Below are positions 10,401 through 19,672 of a DNA stretch of 62,956 nt, piece by piece. A program made the translations under genes and the position numbers. Source of the DNA: a virus. Below the pieces are notes generated by a model, which was given only the letters and a program-made list of their open reading frames with translations, had not been told where the DNA came from and did not search any database. Numbering within the stretch: position 1 is the stretch's first letter; every line of letters starts with the position of its first letter. The stretch lies in the IMG/VR virus record IMGVR_UViG_3300042555_000449, positions 1-62,956 of that record. The stretch is one strand, 5' to 3'.

Positions 10401-12631
10401 TATTGGAGATGGGATTAGAAGCTGGATATATTGTAAAGGGTAATGTAAGAGATAATAAATACAAGAACTATGTATTAGTAGGTGGAGAAAGTGCTTACCC
10501 TGGTGCTACAAAAAAAATGCAAGGACCTTTGTATGGGTATAAAATGGACCCATTGTTATACAAAGCTATGTTTGAAATGCCTTCGTTTACTATTGGTGAT
10601 GAAACACTTCAATCTACATTAGCCCAAAAGATAGGTAATGTATATATGGGTCAAGTAGACCTTGTTAATATGATGAAAGTAAGTTTAAACTTATCTTCTA
10701 TTATTAGAAACTTTGAGTCATATTTTAAAGGTGCATTTATGTTGTCTGGTACTTATCCTGATTTAATCAGAATGACTACTTCAATGGCAAAAAAAGGAAG
10801 CAACTTTTTAGTTGATGGTACATTGTATTATGAGAACAGAAGCGCTGAACAAAAAGGGAAAACAGAGGGCTATATTAAAGGATTAGCCCAAGATGCTTTA
10901 CAAGATGGTGCTATTACTTCTATTAGTGAAGATGCAATAAACCAATGGGTTAAAGTATTAAACTCAGATAACAAGTTTGATGATGCTCTTAAAATAGGCA
11001 ACACAGATGCTTTATATAAACAATTCTATAACTCTATGGGTTATATGGCTAAAGCTGCTGTTAAAGGTATGCAGAAGCTGTTTATATTAGGGGACGTTGC
11101 ACCTAAGATGGTACAATATGAGATAAGAAGAAACACTATATCTTTGGATATATATGGTAAGAACTTCTATGAGTTGAACGAGAAACAAATGAAAGCCGTT
11201 AGAGAAGCTGCTTCATTAGATGTTAAAGAAGACTTTGCAACCCCTTCAAGAGCAGCTGAATTTGGTAAGTTTAGAGGTGTCGGTACGTTTGCTAGATACC
11301 GATATGAAATGTATCGTACAATGTATAATACTGCACGTCAAGTAGCAGGATATGATTTAGATAAAAGCTACAAGCATATTAAGTTTTCTGATGATAAATT
11401 AGAAAATCAAGATATGATTAACAAGTTAGCTAGAAACAAAAGAAGAACTAAGATGATTGGTGCTGCTACATTTAGTGGTGCATTACAAGGTACTTATGCT
11501 TTAATGAGTGGTATATTCAACTCTAGCAAAGAAGAGGACCAAATGAAACAGAATGGTGTAATTACTAACTCTGGCCTTGGTGAAACTAATCTTATGTATG
11601 AGATGTATGCTAATGCTAAAGCTGTTTTAAATGGTGATGCGTCAATGAGACAAACCGTTCAATTAGTTTTACCTGATTACCTATACGATAAAAGTATTGA
11701 GTATACATATGACCCTAAGACCAAGAAGATGACAGTATTAAACCTTAGCCAAAACGACCAGTTTGCTGTTGTTACCGATTGGTTGAGAGGTTTAATGTAT
11801 GATAAGTCTCCTTCCGATAGACCATATGCTGACTATAAAGGGGTAGGTAACAGGTCTATTGATGTAGTATCTGACCAATTATTAACATTTGGTGGTGCTC
11901 CTGTATTGTTACTTACTGCTTTTAAAGCTGCTAACGATAAAAAGACAGCTAATGAATCTCAATCAGAAGGTTTAATTAATAAAACCTATGTGAATGGTAA
12001 AAACTTTGTTCAAGGTGTATTACCAGGTGACATGAGTACTTATACTAAAAATGCTGAAATGGCTAAGTATGCTAATGAAGAGTGGGTTGATGCTGCTGGT
12101 AATACAATTAATGATATGATTGTTAGCGGGTTCAGAGGTAAAAAGATGGAGATTAATGTATATGGTTCATTGTCTGGTAGAATTAGAAAAGAACATAAAA
12201 GAGCAAGTGATGCTATTATAATGGCTAATGAAGAAGTAGATAAGATTTTAAATTTAGCTGCAACTAGATATAAGAAAGAAGACGGTAGCCGTGTTAATAG
12301 TTTCTATGAAATACCAAGCTTTGACCAAAAGCAAGCTATATTAGAAGACAAGGATATAAAAGAACAATTAGATAAGCAAAAAGAAATTCTTAACAAACTA
12401 TTGAGAGCAACTGTAAAAGCTAATAAAATGTATTACAATGCTGCTAAGAAGTTCTCATTTAGCAAAGAAGAATTAGATACATTGTTTAAAGATGCTAATA
12501 GTAATAGGGTTGATGTAGGTAAAATCAAAGGTGATATATTGTTTGATGAAGACTACATGAACATATTGCAACGCTCTGAAAAAGAGATAGATACATTAGA
12601 TTTTGGTTCAATGCTTTATAGCTTAGATTAA
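7442..12631 (+). CDS. giant putative ejection protein with HExxH zincin-like motif (1729 aa)
   Basis: The largest plus-strand gene encodes 1729 residues. Near the N-terminus HESTH (166-170) follows a hydrophobic strand and the segment NASQASLDAPL, the usual setting of a zinc-metallopeptidase helix in phage 'polyvalent' proteins. The downstream third ligand is not obvious. The remainder is long, helical, Lys/Asn-rich sequence with possible coiled coils and no transmembrane run of usual length. Its ATG overlaps the stop of the ferritin-like gene by one base, so the two are coupled. The most likely role is a head-internal protein delivered with the genome, with a protease that could act on virion precursors or host targets. 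Confidence 0.58.
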   Translation: MDCIYTYKGQTYSYADLIKKLSEKDLASLKERGLISVDSKTFEGSLSSPTIFKDIDNAIAGENYGVVTTDKDGNVVTTESIKGSKGSFDETGVKKFANDVNDIYRENNKTAPGVKVVVADAKTFNEVHKEYYDGVEASEYDEAFYDPNTKTMYINASQASLDAPLHESTHIWFKFIEKRSPRIFQAGINIAKASSQYNKYIKYKQAYDMLRAKYQFEKKSDAEAKTLAMEQAKNQVVLSKADNYLYEYFDITLGSGIEGENNLASEILSRETEKAFKTKSNNEFSKWYTTMIESFVDKKGFKGLTYNQVSNLSLKDFTSKLADEVSGGIRTKSGKARMATTKLIEDKTPAQIAAEQQRNQNKSPQQGRGAAKKETKPEPIYSTDVIDILNQSNKGKAILKKAEDLFEQSGLLQEYAENEGLSMNNLTPQDVSSLTEQILGDIMVGNLRVPAEFAGSNSIGTLSTRRGSMPSGLVGDAFKELGDGLSKSSGKDVSGKQIKSRLTNEVKPTTAEKIPFAKAKAAYETENIDSGIKSEEEQIIDKIVELQDLLNVEDLSPENKKAIRNEINELVKKQQAISENQGKVYKGSGDIEALPSSEKPLKKISDREEDVVGDVVNIRTDEKKLAKRQINLKNWLLPADRKLPMSALSELEKAQGMKAYYERTDIELLNTLKNEMSEYIGELNQGKTEPDPMGTAEGLSKVIDNALKGDRAAFDLLSPKLKTTVDLMRSNIDNASEFIMGTGWLSAAELSEYQKNLGTYVARLYDKYTTPNVPVSKKVKDRIISKIPGLRVLVKEDKPIANAQWVKDLSPEQIKNAIDGFQTWVKNGYSDTAADINAGTGFRQRAIDLQGLKDKLTAETQKKIDAETAMNSGEVKNKNKWQTEYNEIINNIDKLTKEYEAEENQYNKDVIDEAKRLYEDAIQHVEKGQYMESANGSINTKQFMKRKDLPQWYREVIGESNNVFKNYFYTIGRLQNLGNKLQLHNNILEMGLEAGYIVKGNVRDNKYKNYVLVGGESAYPGATKKMQGPLYGYKMDPLLYKAMFEMPSFTIGDETLQSTLAQKIGNVYMGQVDLVNMMKVSLNLSSIIRNFESYFKGAFMLSGTYPDLIRMTTSMAKKGSNFLVDGTLYYENRSAEQKGKTEGYIKGLAQDALQDGAITSISEDAINQWVKVLNSDNKFDDALKIGNTDALYKQFYNSMGYMAKAAVKGMQKLFILGDVAPKMVQYEIRRNTISLDIYGKNFYELNEKQMKAVREAASLDVKEDFATPSRAAEFGKFRGVGTFARYRYEMYRTMYNTARQVAGYDLDKSYKHIKFSDDKLENQDMINKLARNKRRTKMIGAATFSGALQGTYALMSGIFNSSKEEDQMKQNGVITNSGLGETNLMYEMYANAKAVLNGDASMRQTVQLVLPDYLYDKSIEYTYDPKTKKMTVLNLSQNDQFAVVTDWLRGLMYDKSPSDRPYADYKGVGNRSIDVVSDQLLTFGGAPVLLLTAFKAANDKKTANESQSEGLINKTYVNGKNFVQGVLPGDMSTYTKNAEMAKYANEEWVDAAGNTINDMIVSGFRGKKMEINVYGSLSGRIRKEHKRASDAIIMANEEVDKILNLAATRYKKEDGSRVNSFYEIPSFDQKQAILEDKDIKEQLDKQKEILNKLLRATVKANKMYYNAAKKFSFSKEELDTLFKDANSNRVDVGKIKGDILFDEDYMNILQRSEKEIDTLDFGSMLYSLD

Positions 12632-12642
12632 ACGTATTATAT
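12631..12642 (+). promoter_or_regulatory. putative late promoter motif AACGTATTATAT
   Basis: An exact copy of the motif directly follows the stop codon of the 1729-aa gene and ends 19 nt before the ATG of the 249-aa gene. It would give that small virion protein its own late start. Confidence 0.58.
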
Positions 12643-12661
12643 AGACAAATAAACACATAAT

Positions 12662-13411
12662 ATGAGTTTTTTAGATAAATTAATTGACAAAGGTATAGAC
12701 CCAGTAAGTTTAGGGACAGGTTTGTTCCAGGGCATTGCTGGTGTGGTTGGTAATATAAAAGCAAAAAAGCAATATAACCAAGCTGAAGAAGCCCATAAAC
12801 TCGCTATGGGTGGAAGACCAAGTTTCCAAATATCTCCTGAAATCAAACAAAGATTAGCTATGGAGCAGGCTCAGTATAATGCTGAAGACCAATCTGTAAA
12901 ACAAGCTAGAGCAGCACAAGAACAAGCATTAGCTAACTATATGGGAACTGCTCAAAGAAATGCTTCTAGCGGTAGTCAAGCTTTAGCTACAGCTGGTGAA
13001 GTTGCAGGTAATACAATGCAAGGTGCGGCTAGATTAGGTGCTCAACAGTTTCAAAACCAATTACAAAAAGGTCAAACTTTAGGCCAAGCTCAAAACGCTA
13101 TGGCACAACAAAGAATGTTGAAATATGAAGATGCTTTAGCTGCTAATCAAGAAAAGCAAGCTTTTGAACTTGGTAAAATGCAAGCGTATAGACAAGATAT
13201 TAATGACTCTAATAAAAATATTTTTGGTGCTTTACCTGGCGTTTTAGGTGGATTAAGTGGATTGTTTAGTAGAAACATGAAACAAGTTGACATTCCAGGA
13301 ATAAGTTCAATTTCAAAACCTAGACCATTTGATGTAAGTTACCAAGGACCTCAGCGTTCTTACCCAGGATTTGGGAATCAGAAAGTAAATTTTTCTGGAT
13401 TTGGTGATTAA
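12662..13411 (+). CDS. putative internal virion / ejection protein (249 aa)
   Basis: The 249-residue protein begins with a glycine-rich, mildly hydrophobic segment (GTGLFQGIAGVVGNIKAKK). A Gln/Ala-rich helical middle (about 60-190) and a second Gly/Leu segment (GALPGVLGGLSGLFS) follow. This 'glycine zipper, long Ala/Gln helix' build is common among podovirus internal core and channel proteins that span the cell envelope during DNA ejection. It ends the late plus-strand block and faces the convergent minus-strand fibre genes. The start is fixed by the promoter motif upstream. Function inferred from composition and position. Confidence 0.55.
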   Translation: MSFLDKLIDKGIDPVSLGTGLFQGIAGVVGNIKAKKQYNQAEEAHKLAMGGRPSFQISPEIKQRLAMEQAQYNAEDQSVKQARAAQEQALANYMGTAQRNASSGSQALATAGEVAGNTMQGAARLGAQQFQNQLQKGQTLGQAQNAMAQQRMLKYEDALAANQEKQAFELGKMQAYRQDINDSNKNIFGALPGVLGGLSGLFSRNMKQVDIPGISSISKPRPFDVSYQGPQRSYPGFGNQKVNFSGFGD

Positions 13412-13417
13412 ATAATT

Positions 13418-13446
13418 AACCCCTCTTTATGAGGGGTTTTTCTTTT
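13418..13446. terminator. convergent intrinsic terminator
   Basis: AACCCCTC (13418-13425), loop TTTAT and GAGGGGTT (13431-13438) form a perfect 8-bp stem followed on the plus strand by a T-rich tract. It lies exactly between the converging ends of the plus-strand virion block and the minus-strand late region. The minus-strand side is AT-rich rather than a clean U tract, so it may be weaker in that direction. Confidence 0.85.
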
Positions 13447-16400
13447 AGTGTCCAGAGCTCTGCTTAACTTCTAATCTTATACCTTGTAGGTTAATTTGCT
13501 GATTTGTAGGGAAGTTTAATTGTACCCAAGGAGTTTTAGTTCTTATTCTATCTCCTACTATGTTTTGAGTATCATACTCTGTATTGGTAGTAGCGTTATT
13601 GCTCAATCTATTTCTATACACAGAGCTAAACATTTCTCCTTCTCTCATAGCGTAGTTGCCATCGCTAATCAAACTAATCTGGGTTAAGTTATTATTTACA
13701 TTGGTAGAGTTGTCTCTAGCATATATAACTGTACTTGTAGTTGTTAATTGACCCATTAAGATTACTGATAATGGTTCTATTGTAGCAGGGTATGTACCTA
13801 TGCTATATGGAGCAGCTATCCAAGCGCCTGTTGTAGCTTGATTAAACACACCAGTAGTATTGTCAAATTCTTTATATAGTTTCAACCCAGTTGTACCGTA
13901 TTGAGAACCAATAGAGAATACATCATCACCTACTCTTATCCATTGGTCAGGATTATCTTCATATCCACCTATCCAAGTATTAGCTTGCCAGTTATATACA
14001 TAAGATACATTCTTGTTTCCTATGTATTGATTAATATGATTATCTCCACAGTTACCAGGATATTGTTTACCTGTTATACTTGGGTTAGGGCAAGTAACAA
14101 ACAACTCATATGTGTATGGGTTAATACCACATTTAATATTAGCTGCACTATTAGCGCTATCATCAAATGGTAAGTTTCTAAATACTTGATTCCAAAGGAA
14201 GCCTGCTTTTTGTTGGCTAATAGGAGAAGCCCCATCTCCAGCAAACTGTATTATTTCCCTATTAAGGGCGTCTGCCCAGAAAACAATACCTTTGTACCCT
14301 ACAACGCTTTGAGGGCTAATGCAACCCCAAAGATTAGTAAGTGGGAGTATTGTACCAAGTACACCTGCAGATGATGTTAACGCAGGGGTTTGGTCAGCAG
14401 AATATATTTGTTGTTGTCCTATTAATGCTATATAACTACCAGAGTTACATAACACCAACATACGTCCACCTTGGTTAGCTTCTTTGCTAGACAAGAATAT
14501 AGTAGTAATTGGACCTGATGATTGGTCTACAGATGTTTCATCTAATGCGTCAAATGTAGATAACCCATTTACATTAGAGTTAGGTAATTTAACATTAGAC
14601 CATCTAATAGAATTGGTTAATTGTTTTTGACCTATATTATCTATAGGTGCAATTCTGCCAAAGTCATGTATCCAATTGATTTGATTTATTTCATAACGTG
14701 CTTTACTCAACATCATTTGAGAACCACCTTGCGCATCTCTTGATTGAGTATATGTGTCTCCAAATAATTGACTTCCGCTTATATTAAATGGAGTTCCAAA
14801 AGTAGTAGAACTTGTTATTTCTCCAAACATTGCTACTTCATATTCTGAAGGAGTTGTTAATACAGGGGTATAAATACTTACAAATATTTCTTCTTGAAAT
14901 CTTCTGACTGGGTAGCTAAAGCTAGCACCTGTCCATGGAGATGGAGCTGAAGAGTCTAAAAATATTTGATTTATTTGTGCAGATATATAATTCAACATTG
15001 TTGCTCTATCTGCCCCTAATATAACGTATCCATCTATTGCATTTATAACTGGATAAGTTAATGTTACAGGAGTTAAAGAACCAGTTGGTTTTATATTTAA
15101 TTCACATAAATCACCAGCCGTATAGCTATATCCTAATCCATCTTTATAAAGTGATGACAAAGGAATTGCTAACCCATAATATTCTAATTTTGTTGAAGTT
15201 TCATTTTGGTCATAAACCAATACACCATCAGCATTTTTATAAGCAAAACGCATCATGTCTGGCATGAAAGAAATAAAATTAGATGCCTTAGTATTTTTTG
15301 CAACACATATAGAATAATAGTTAGCCCAACTAGGTATTACTCCACCAGCTTGCGTTATAGTAGTATCAAAATCTACATACTCTAAAAGTTGTTTATTTAC
15401 TGGTTCATATGTAGGTACATTAATAGAGTTAATTTTTTTAACTCCAGATTTTCTTAAAGCACTATCGTAATACTGAATACCATACTCATATGAAGAGTTA
15501 GGATAAAATGCTCTTTGTTTTAAACCTGATGCATAAGCAGCTGCATTTAAAACAATACAGTTTTGACCTACACTATTACTTAATGGGTATATAAATTCAT
15601 CTCCAGTTGTGCCTAATACTACATTAGCTGCAAACTCATTTAATTCTTTTAATATATTTAATCGGATTCCTCTAGCAGGAGTATTATAAACATCTTCTAG
15701 TTTAGGGTCTCCAGTTTCATTTAATTTAATTAATGACTTCTCAGATATGTAATGGGGCAATTCAATTAAATTACCACTATACCCATCAATAGACTTACTT
15801 AAAGTCAATGTTCCATCAGGAGCAACAGTTGCAGGATTTGATTGCTCAAATATTATAGTACCACAATCTACAGGAAACCCATAGTTTACGCCATTAACAT
15901 AATCTCTTGTTATAATACAACAATAATAAAATCCTGTAGAAGCTCCTTGGTTTCTTACCATTAATAAAGTTGGAGTACCCCCAAGTATTGGTCCGTTATT
16001 TCCTGCTGGTGAACTACCCCAAGATACTTGTGCACTTGTAGGTGCTGTATATAGTCCTGTAGTTACATCTGCAGGGATATCTGGAGGTGTTGCTGGTGTA
16101 TTATAACCTTCAAGATTATTTGCCAAGAATAGTCTATTAGAGGCTAATTCTAAAGCTTTAGAAGTTATAGGTAAACTATCAAATTGTTTAAAAGCTTCTG
16201 TAGATGATAAGGTATATTGTATATTTGTACCATTCCAATTTTGATAGGTAATAAATATAAATGGAGCACCTGGGTCATTATGGTCTGCTACTAACTGAGC
16301 ATCAGTATAACTAACTGGACCAAATCCAAAGTTATAAGTTCTTGAAGTTTGGTCATATTTATCAAACACCCTAATTACTTGATATGATGCAGTCTCTAAA

Positions 16401-17350
16401 TTAATAGCAACAAATTCTATTTTCTTCCAATTATCAGGAATAACCTGTGCTTTATCTAAATCTATTGTAACTATATTAGAGCTATAAGATAGTGCAGTTA
16501 TTTCTTCTTGTCTAGCTGACAAAGAAGTTACACTATAAGGAGCTAATACAGATATAAAGTTGTCCTCATTGGTTATTCTATAAGTAAACTGATAGTTATT
16601 CTTTTGTATAATAATAGGGTCAGTTGCACTACTTCCTCTAACACTTGTTAAAGGTACGTGACCTGGCTCTGTAATTAAAGATAACTCTTCAAAAGAAGGT
16701 TTATTAGTATAGTAATCTTTATTTACATCAACATATCTAATGTTGTTTCTATTATCAGTAAATATCAATTGATTGCCACTAACCCTAGCAGATATAAAGT
16801 CAGTAGGTAAAAACCCTAAATCATCTATCCCTGAATTATTAACCCATTCTCCATTTAATAATACAGATGATTGGCTTGGCTTGATTGTAGTTATTTTAGA
16901 ACCTGAAGCATCATATTGTAAAGCCACTTTTACTATATAAGAGTTAGCAGTTTCAATAGGATTGCCATATTGAGGTGTATAAATAAATAAGTAAATGTAT
17001 CTTGTATTGCTACTTAACGACTCTGTGTCATCAGTTGCATACCCAATACATTTAGCACCATCTTTGTCATAACCCCTAACGTAGTTTCTATTACTAACAA
17101 ATGGGTTTAACCCAGGCATCGAAGTAAATAAACTTGTCCAATCTGTATTACCTGCAAATGGTTCTATAACACCTGCATCTCCACCTGTATTATAACTTTC
17201 CATACCACCACCTTGTCCATCACTAGGGCCTAATAAAGAACCCAAAGAAAAATGGACATTCATAGCAGAAGAATACGACTCCTTGTCTTGAAGATGGGGA
17301 GCCGTATCAGTATCTAAACCTTTCGTAAAAAGTTTTGTAATTTGAGCCAT
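13445..17350 (-). CDS. large tail/adsorption structural protein (1301 aa)
   Basis: A 1301-residue, beta-rich protein full of Thr, Ser, Asn, Gly and Tyr. It opens MAQITKLFTKGLDTDTAPHL; such 'GLDTD--P' openings are common in large tail-tube or hub proteins of Bacteroidota podoviruses. No enzymatic motif was found. It is the last gene of the minus-strand fibre cluster, 13 nt after the 487-aa fibre protein, and is probably a tail hub or tubular component that carries the fibres. The role is inferred from size, composition and position. Confidence 0.55.
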   Translation of the reverse strand: MAQITKLFTKGLDTDTAPHLQDKESYSSAMNVHFSLGSLLGPSDGQGGGMESYNTGGDAGVIEPFAGNTDWTSLFTSMPGLNPFVSNRNYVRGYDKDGAKCIGYATDDTESLSSNTRYIYLFIYTPQYGNPIETANSYIVKVALQYDASGSKITTIKPSQSSVLLNGEWVNNSGIDDLGFLPTDFISARVSGNQLIFTDNRNNIRYVDVNKDYYTNKPSFEELSLITEPGHVPLTSVRGSSATDPIIIQKNNYQFTYRITNEDNFISVLAPYSVTSLSARQEEITALSYSSNIVTIDLDKAQVIPDNWKKIEFVAINLETASYQVIRVFDKYDQTSRTYNFGFGPVSYTDAQLVADHNDPGAPFIFITYQNWNGTNIQYTLSSTEAFKQFDSLPITSKALELASNRLFLANNLEGYNTPATPPDIPADVTTGLYTAPTSAQVSWGSSPAGNNGPILGGTPTLLMVRNQGASTGFYYCCIITRDYVNGVNYGFPVDCGTIIFEQSNPATVAPDGTLTLSKSIDGYSGNLIELPHYISEKSLIKLNETGDPKLEDVYNTPARGIRLNILKELNEFAANVVLGTTGDEFIYPLSNSVGQNCIVLNAAAYASGLKQRAFYPNSSYEYGIQYYDSALRKSGVKKINSINVPTYEPVNKQLLEYVDFDTTITQAGGVIPSWANYYSICVAKNTKASNFISFMPDMMRFAYKNADGVLVYDQNETSTKLEYYGLAIPLSSLYKDGLGYSYTAGDLCELNIKPTGSLTPVTLTYPVINAIDGYVILGADRATMLNYISAQINQIFLDSSAPSPWTGASFSYPVRRFQEEIFVSIYTPVLTTPSEYEVAMFGEITSSTTFGTPFNISGSQLFGDTYTQSRDAQGGSQMMLSKARYEINQINWIHDFGRIAPIDNIGQKQLTNSIRWSNVKLPNSNVNGLSTFDALDETSVDQSSGPITTIFLSSKEANQGGRMLVLCNSGSYIALIGQQQIYSADQTPALTSSAGVLGTILPLTNLWGCISPQSVVGYKGIVFWADALNREIIQFAGDGASPISQQKAGFLWNQVFRNLPFDDSANSAANIKCGINPYTYELFVTCPNPSITGKQYPGNCGDNHINQYIGNKNVSYVYNWQANTWIGGYEDNPDQWIRVGDDVFSIGSQYGTTGLKLYKEFDNTTGVFNQATTGAWIAAPYSIGTYPATIEPLSVILMGQLTTTSTVIYARDNSTNVNNNLTQISLISDGNYAMREGEMFSSVYRNRLSNNATTNTEYDTQNIVGDRIRTKTPWVQLNFPTNQQINLQGIRLEVKQSSGH

Positions 17351-17362
17351 TAAAAAGCTTTA

Positions 17363-18826
17363 TTAGTTGTCAAATAATTGCAAGTATTTAATACCTAAAC
17401 CTGGTATATAAACTCTTATTTTTTGATTAGATGGAGTATTTGCTGGCGTACCATCAATTAATGCATCGTCAACATAAAATTCAGGGTCAGGATTATTTGC
17501 ATTATGAACACCAATTGCCTTAGCTACACCTGGGTTATAACCACCTAGTTTATATGTTCCATTAGTTTCATTAATATCAACACCATAGTTTGTACTACCT
17601 AATCTGTAAGCGTCATTAGATGTATTCATAATTAAACCAGCACCTGCACTTTCGCTTAAAGTATAAACTTGATTTAATAAATCTATTTTTAAACCAAAAT
17701 TATTTGTGTCATTGCCCATAAAGAAAGTCTCGTTTATGATGTCAATTTTTAATAATCTATGGTTAGTAGCACCACCTAATATACTAATACCAGTTGATGG
17801 AAATAAAGTTAATCCTCTATCGTATGTTGCATCTCCTAAGAAAATACCATTTGACGCAGAGTTAATACTTAAACCTCTTGGGAAAGAAGCATCACCTAAA
17901 AATATAATTTTAGTAGTATTGTTGTAACTCAATTGCATTTCATTAGTACCAAATCTACCAATTGCAGATGAAGTTAATGTCATACCTGAAGAGTTAGACG
18001 TAAACCCTGCAAATAAAGAAGTTGCTGTATAGTCAAACTTAACTGTTGAGCTTCCTAAATAACCAGTTGTATCTGCTAATATAAGACCTACATTTGTACT
18101 GTAATTACCTAATTTGTAAGTTGGCGCTACCGTATCAATACGAAGACCTTTAGTTGCAATTGCATCACCTAATGCATATACTGAGTTATTACCATCAATA
18201 GAAAGTTGTTTTCTTGTATCTAAATCTCCAACAAGATGAATGTTCCCATTAAGGTCTAATCTAATACCTTTGTTAGCTGCTCCTTTCTTAGTAGAAACCG
18301 TTTGAACTTTATCATCTACAGTAAATATAACATCGTTACCTACAGAGTCAGTATCACCACATTGGAAATATGGACCAGAAGAAGTAGAGTTGTTTGCAAC
18401 AAAGCTACCACCTACCATTTTAATTTCATTAGTAGTTTGTTGTAATAAACTTTGAATAAAGTTAGAACCATCACTATATGGAAAATATCCTGCAGCAATT
18501 GCAGTTAATACACCAAACTCTAATATGTTCCAATATCCATTGCTACCTGCTGGAAAGAAAATAGCTGATACTGGAGTTAAGTTCCAAAAGTAAAGACCAT
18601 TATTAGCAACTGTAGCATCTTCTGTTACAATAGCTAATTGAGAGCTTTCATTGTTTAGAACACTTAATGTTCCTGTATTTTCAGTTACTTGTGCTCCATT
18701 TTGAGAGAACAAAAGTTTAACTTCATCTTGAATACCTTTCAATGAGGTATCAGTCCATTCTACTTTACCAGAAGGAGTTTGTTTTGCGTTAGTAATTAAA
18801 TTACTTAAAGTATCTAAAGTTGCCAT
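17363..18826 (-). CDS. tail fibre protein with shared N-terminal attachment domain (487 aa)
   Basis: Residues ~1-110 are homologous to the 143-aa and 251-aa proteins of this cluster (here TPSGKVEW..., GIQDEVKLLFSQNG). From ~120 onward comes a quasi-repeat of about 20-25 residues with the theme 'GLxxD-xN-xxxLGD' (e.g. KGLRIDTVAPTYKLGN, RGLTLFPSTGISILGG), suggesting a beta-helical or beta-prism shaft. Likely a trimeric fibre or spike part contacting the cell surface. No intramolecular chaperone motif was recognised. Confidence 0.6.
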   Translation of the reverse strand: MATLDTLSNLITNAKQTPSGKVEWTDTSLKGIQDEVKLLFSQNGAQVTENTGTLSVLNNESSQLAIVTEDATVANNGLYFWNLTPVSAIFFPAGSNGYWNILEFGVLTAIAAGYFPYSDGSNFIQSLLQQTTNEIKMVGGSFVANNSTSSGPYFQCGDTDSVGNDVIFTVDDKVQTVSTKKGAANKGIRLDLNGNIHLVGDLDTRKQLSIDGNNSVYALGDAIATKGLRIDTVAPTYKLGNYSTNVGLILADTTGYLGSSTVKFDYTATSLFAGFTSNSSGMTLTSSAIGRFGTNEMQLSYNNTTKIIFLGDASFPRGLSINSASNGIFLGDATYDRGLTLFPSTGISILGGATNHRLLKIDIINETFFMGNDTNNFGLKIDLLNQVYTLSESAGAGLIMNTSNDAYRLGSTNYGVDINETNGTYKLGGYNPGVAKAIGVHNANNPDPEFYVDDALIDGTPANTPSNQKIRVYIPGLGIKYLQLFDN

Positions 18827-18832
18827 ATTTTA

Positions 18833-19264
18833 TTAAGGTGTTACAGTTATAGTTTTTACAGAAGCATCTGGCTTTACATATTTCAATGAGCCACCTTGGT
18901 AAAACAAGACAACCCCATTTGATTTTGCAGCAGGAGTAGTTGTTACAGTTGGGATATAACCATTTGTAGCTTGTAGATACCAAAACCCACCATCGTTAGC
19001 AGCTACAATTAAATCGCCATTAGCTGGCCCTGTAGCTTGCCAAGTGTAAAGTCCAACACCCAAAACTAATGCGCTTTGAGAGTTGTTCTTGCCTTGTGCA
19101 CTTAAAGCTATAGTAGTAGGTACTACAACCATACCACGAGCACGAAGTTCTTCAGCAATGTCGTCTTGTATGTCTTTCAACCCATTAGTACCAGACCAAG
19201 ACACCGTATTGCTAGGTGTCTGGTCGGCATTAAAGATTTTATTAAGTAAAGTTAGAATTGTCAT
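18833..19264 (-). CDS. short fibre/adaptor protein, paralogue of neighbouring fibres (143 aa)
   Basis: The 143 residues consist almost only of the N-terminal domain shared with the 487-aa and 251-aa proteins (QTPSNTVSW, NGLKDIQDDIAEELRARGM). A short tail follows, containing YQGGSLKYVKPDASVKTITV. It could be a fibre adaptor or a fibre that lost its shaft. It starts directly downstream of two tandem copies of the late motif and lies 6 nt before the 487-aa gene. Confidence 0.6.
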   Translation of the reverse strand: MTILTLLNKIFNADQTPSNTVSWSGTNGLKDIQDDIAEELRARGMVVVPTTIALSAQGKNNSQSALVLGVGLYTWQATGPANGDLIVAANDGGFWYLQATNGYIPTVTTTPAAKSNGVVLFYQGGSLKYVKPDASVKTITVTP

Positions 19265-19281
19265 TATTCCTATTATTTAGT

Positions 19282-19315
19282 ATATAATACGTTTATATTA
19301 CCTATATAATACGCT
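19282..19315 (-). promoter_or_regulatory. two tandem late promoter motifs
   Basis: On the minus strand, AACGTATTATAT (complement of 19282-19293) is preceded 10 nt upstream by the variant AGCGTATTATAT (complement of 19304-19315). The first ends 17 nt before the ATG of the 143-aa protein. This is the only tandem arrangement of the motif seen in the window. Confidence 0.55.
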
Positions 19316-19319
19316 TTAC

Positions 19320-19649
19320 TTAGATAACTTCAGCTCCTGGAACAAAGGTTAAATTTAATTGAACAGCAGCCCAATCAAGAATCCAAGCGTTGCTTCCGTC
19401 CCATTCTGGGTATTGGTCAGGACCTAAAGTTAAGTTACCTTGGGTTAAAGTTGCACCACCCATTGCAGGAGTTGGAGTAGGGTCAGTAGCTCCTTCAACT
19501 GGAGTGGTTACTGGTGCTGCTCCTAACAAGCTGTAATAGAATGTTGCAGAGTTTTCTAAGTTGTCATTTACAGAGATTAAGTTTAATACTACTGCTTCGT
19601 CTGTTTGTCCGTTTGTCCAGATTGCTACTGGCTCGATTGCTTTTTGCAT
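19320..19649 (-). CDS. small structural protein, unknown (109 aa)
   Basis: This 109-residue acidic protein is rich in Thr, Pro and Val (PVEGATDPTPTPAMGG) with a probable beta-strand N-terminal half. No family recognised. It lies between the 1856-aa fibre gene and the tandem promoter motifs and is probably a small virion or fibre-associated protein. Confidence 0.5.
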   Translation of the reverse strand: MQKAIEPVAIWTNGQTDEAVVLNLISVNDNLENSATFYYSLLGAAPVTTPVEGATDPTPTPAMGGATLTQGNLTLGPDQYPEWDGSNAWILDWAAVQLNLTFVPGAEVI

Positions 19650-19672
19650 TTTTATTTGATTTTAAGGGTTTA

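Noticed and set aside
3228-12631. Giant proteins as virion-packaged RNA polymerase, as in crAss-like phages
   Set aside because: No DxDxD or DFDGD catalytic motif could be found in either giant, and a sigma-like factor suggests that host polymerase is used.
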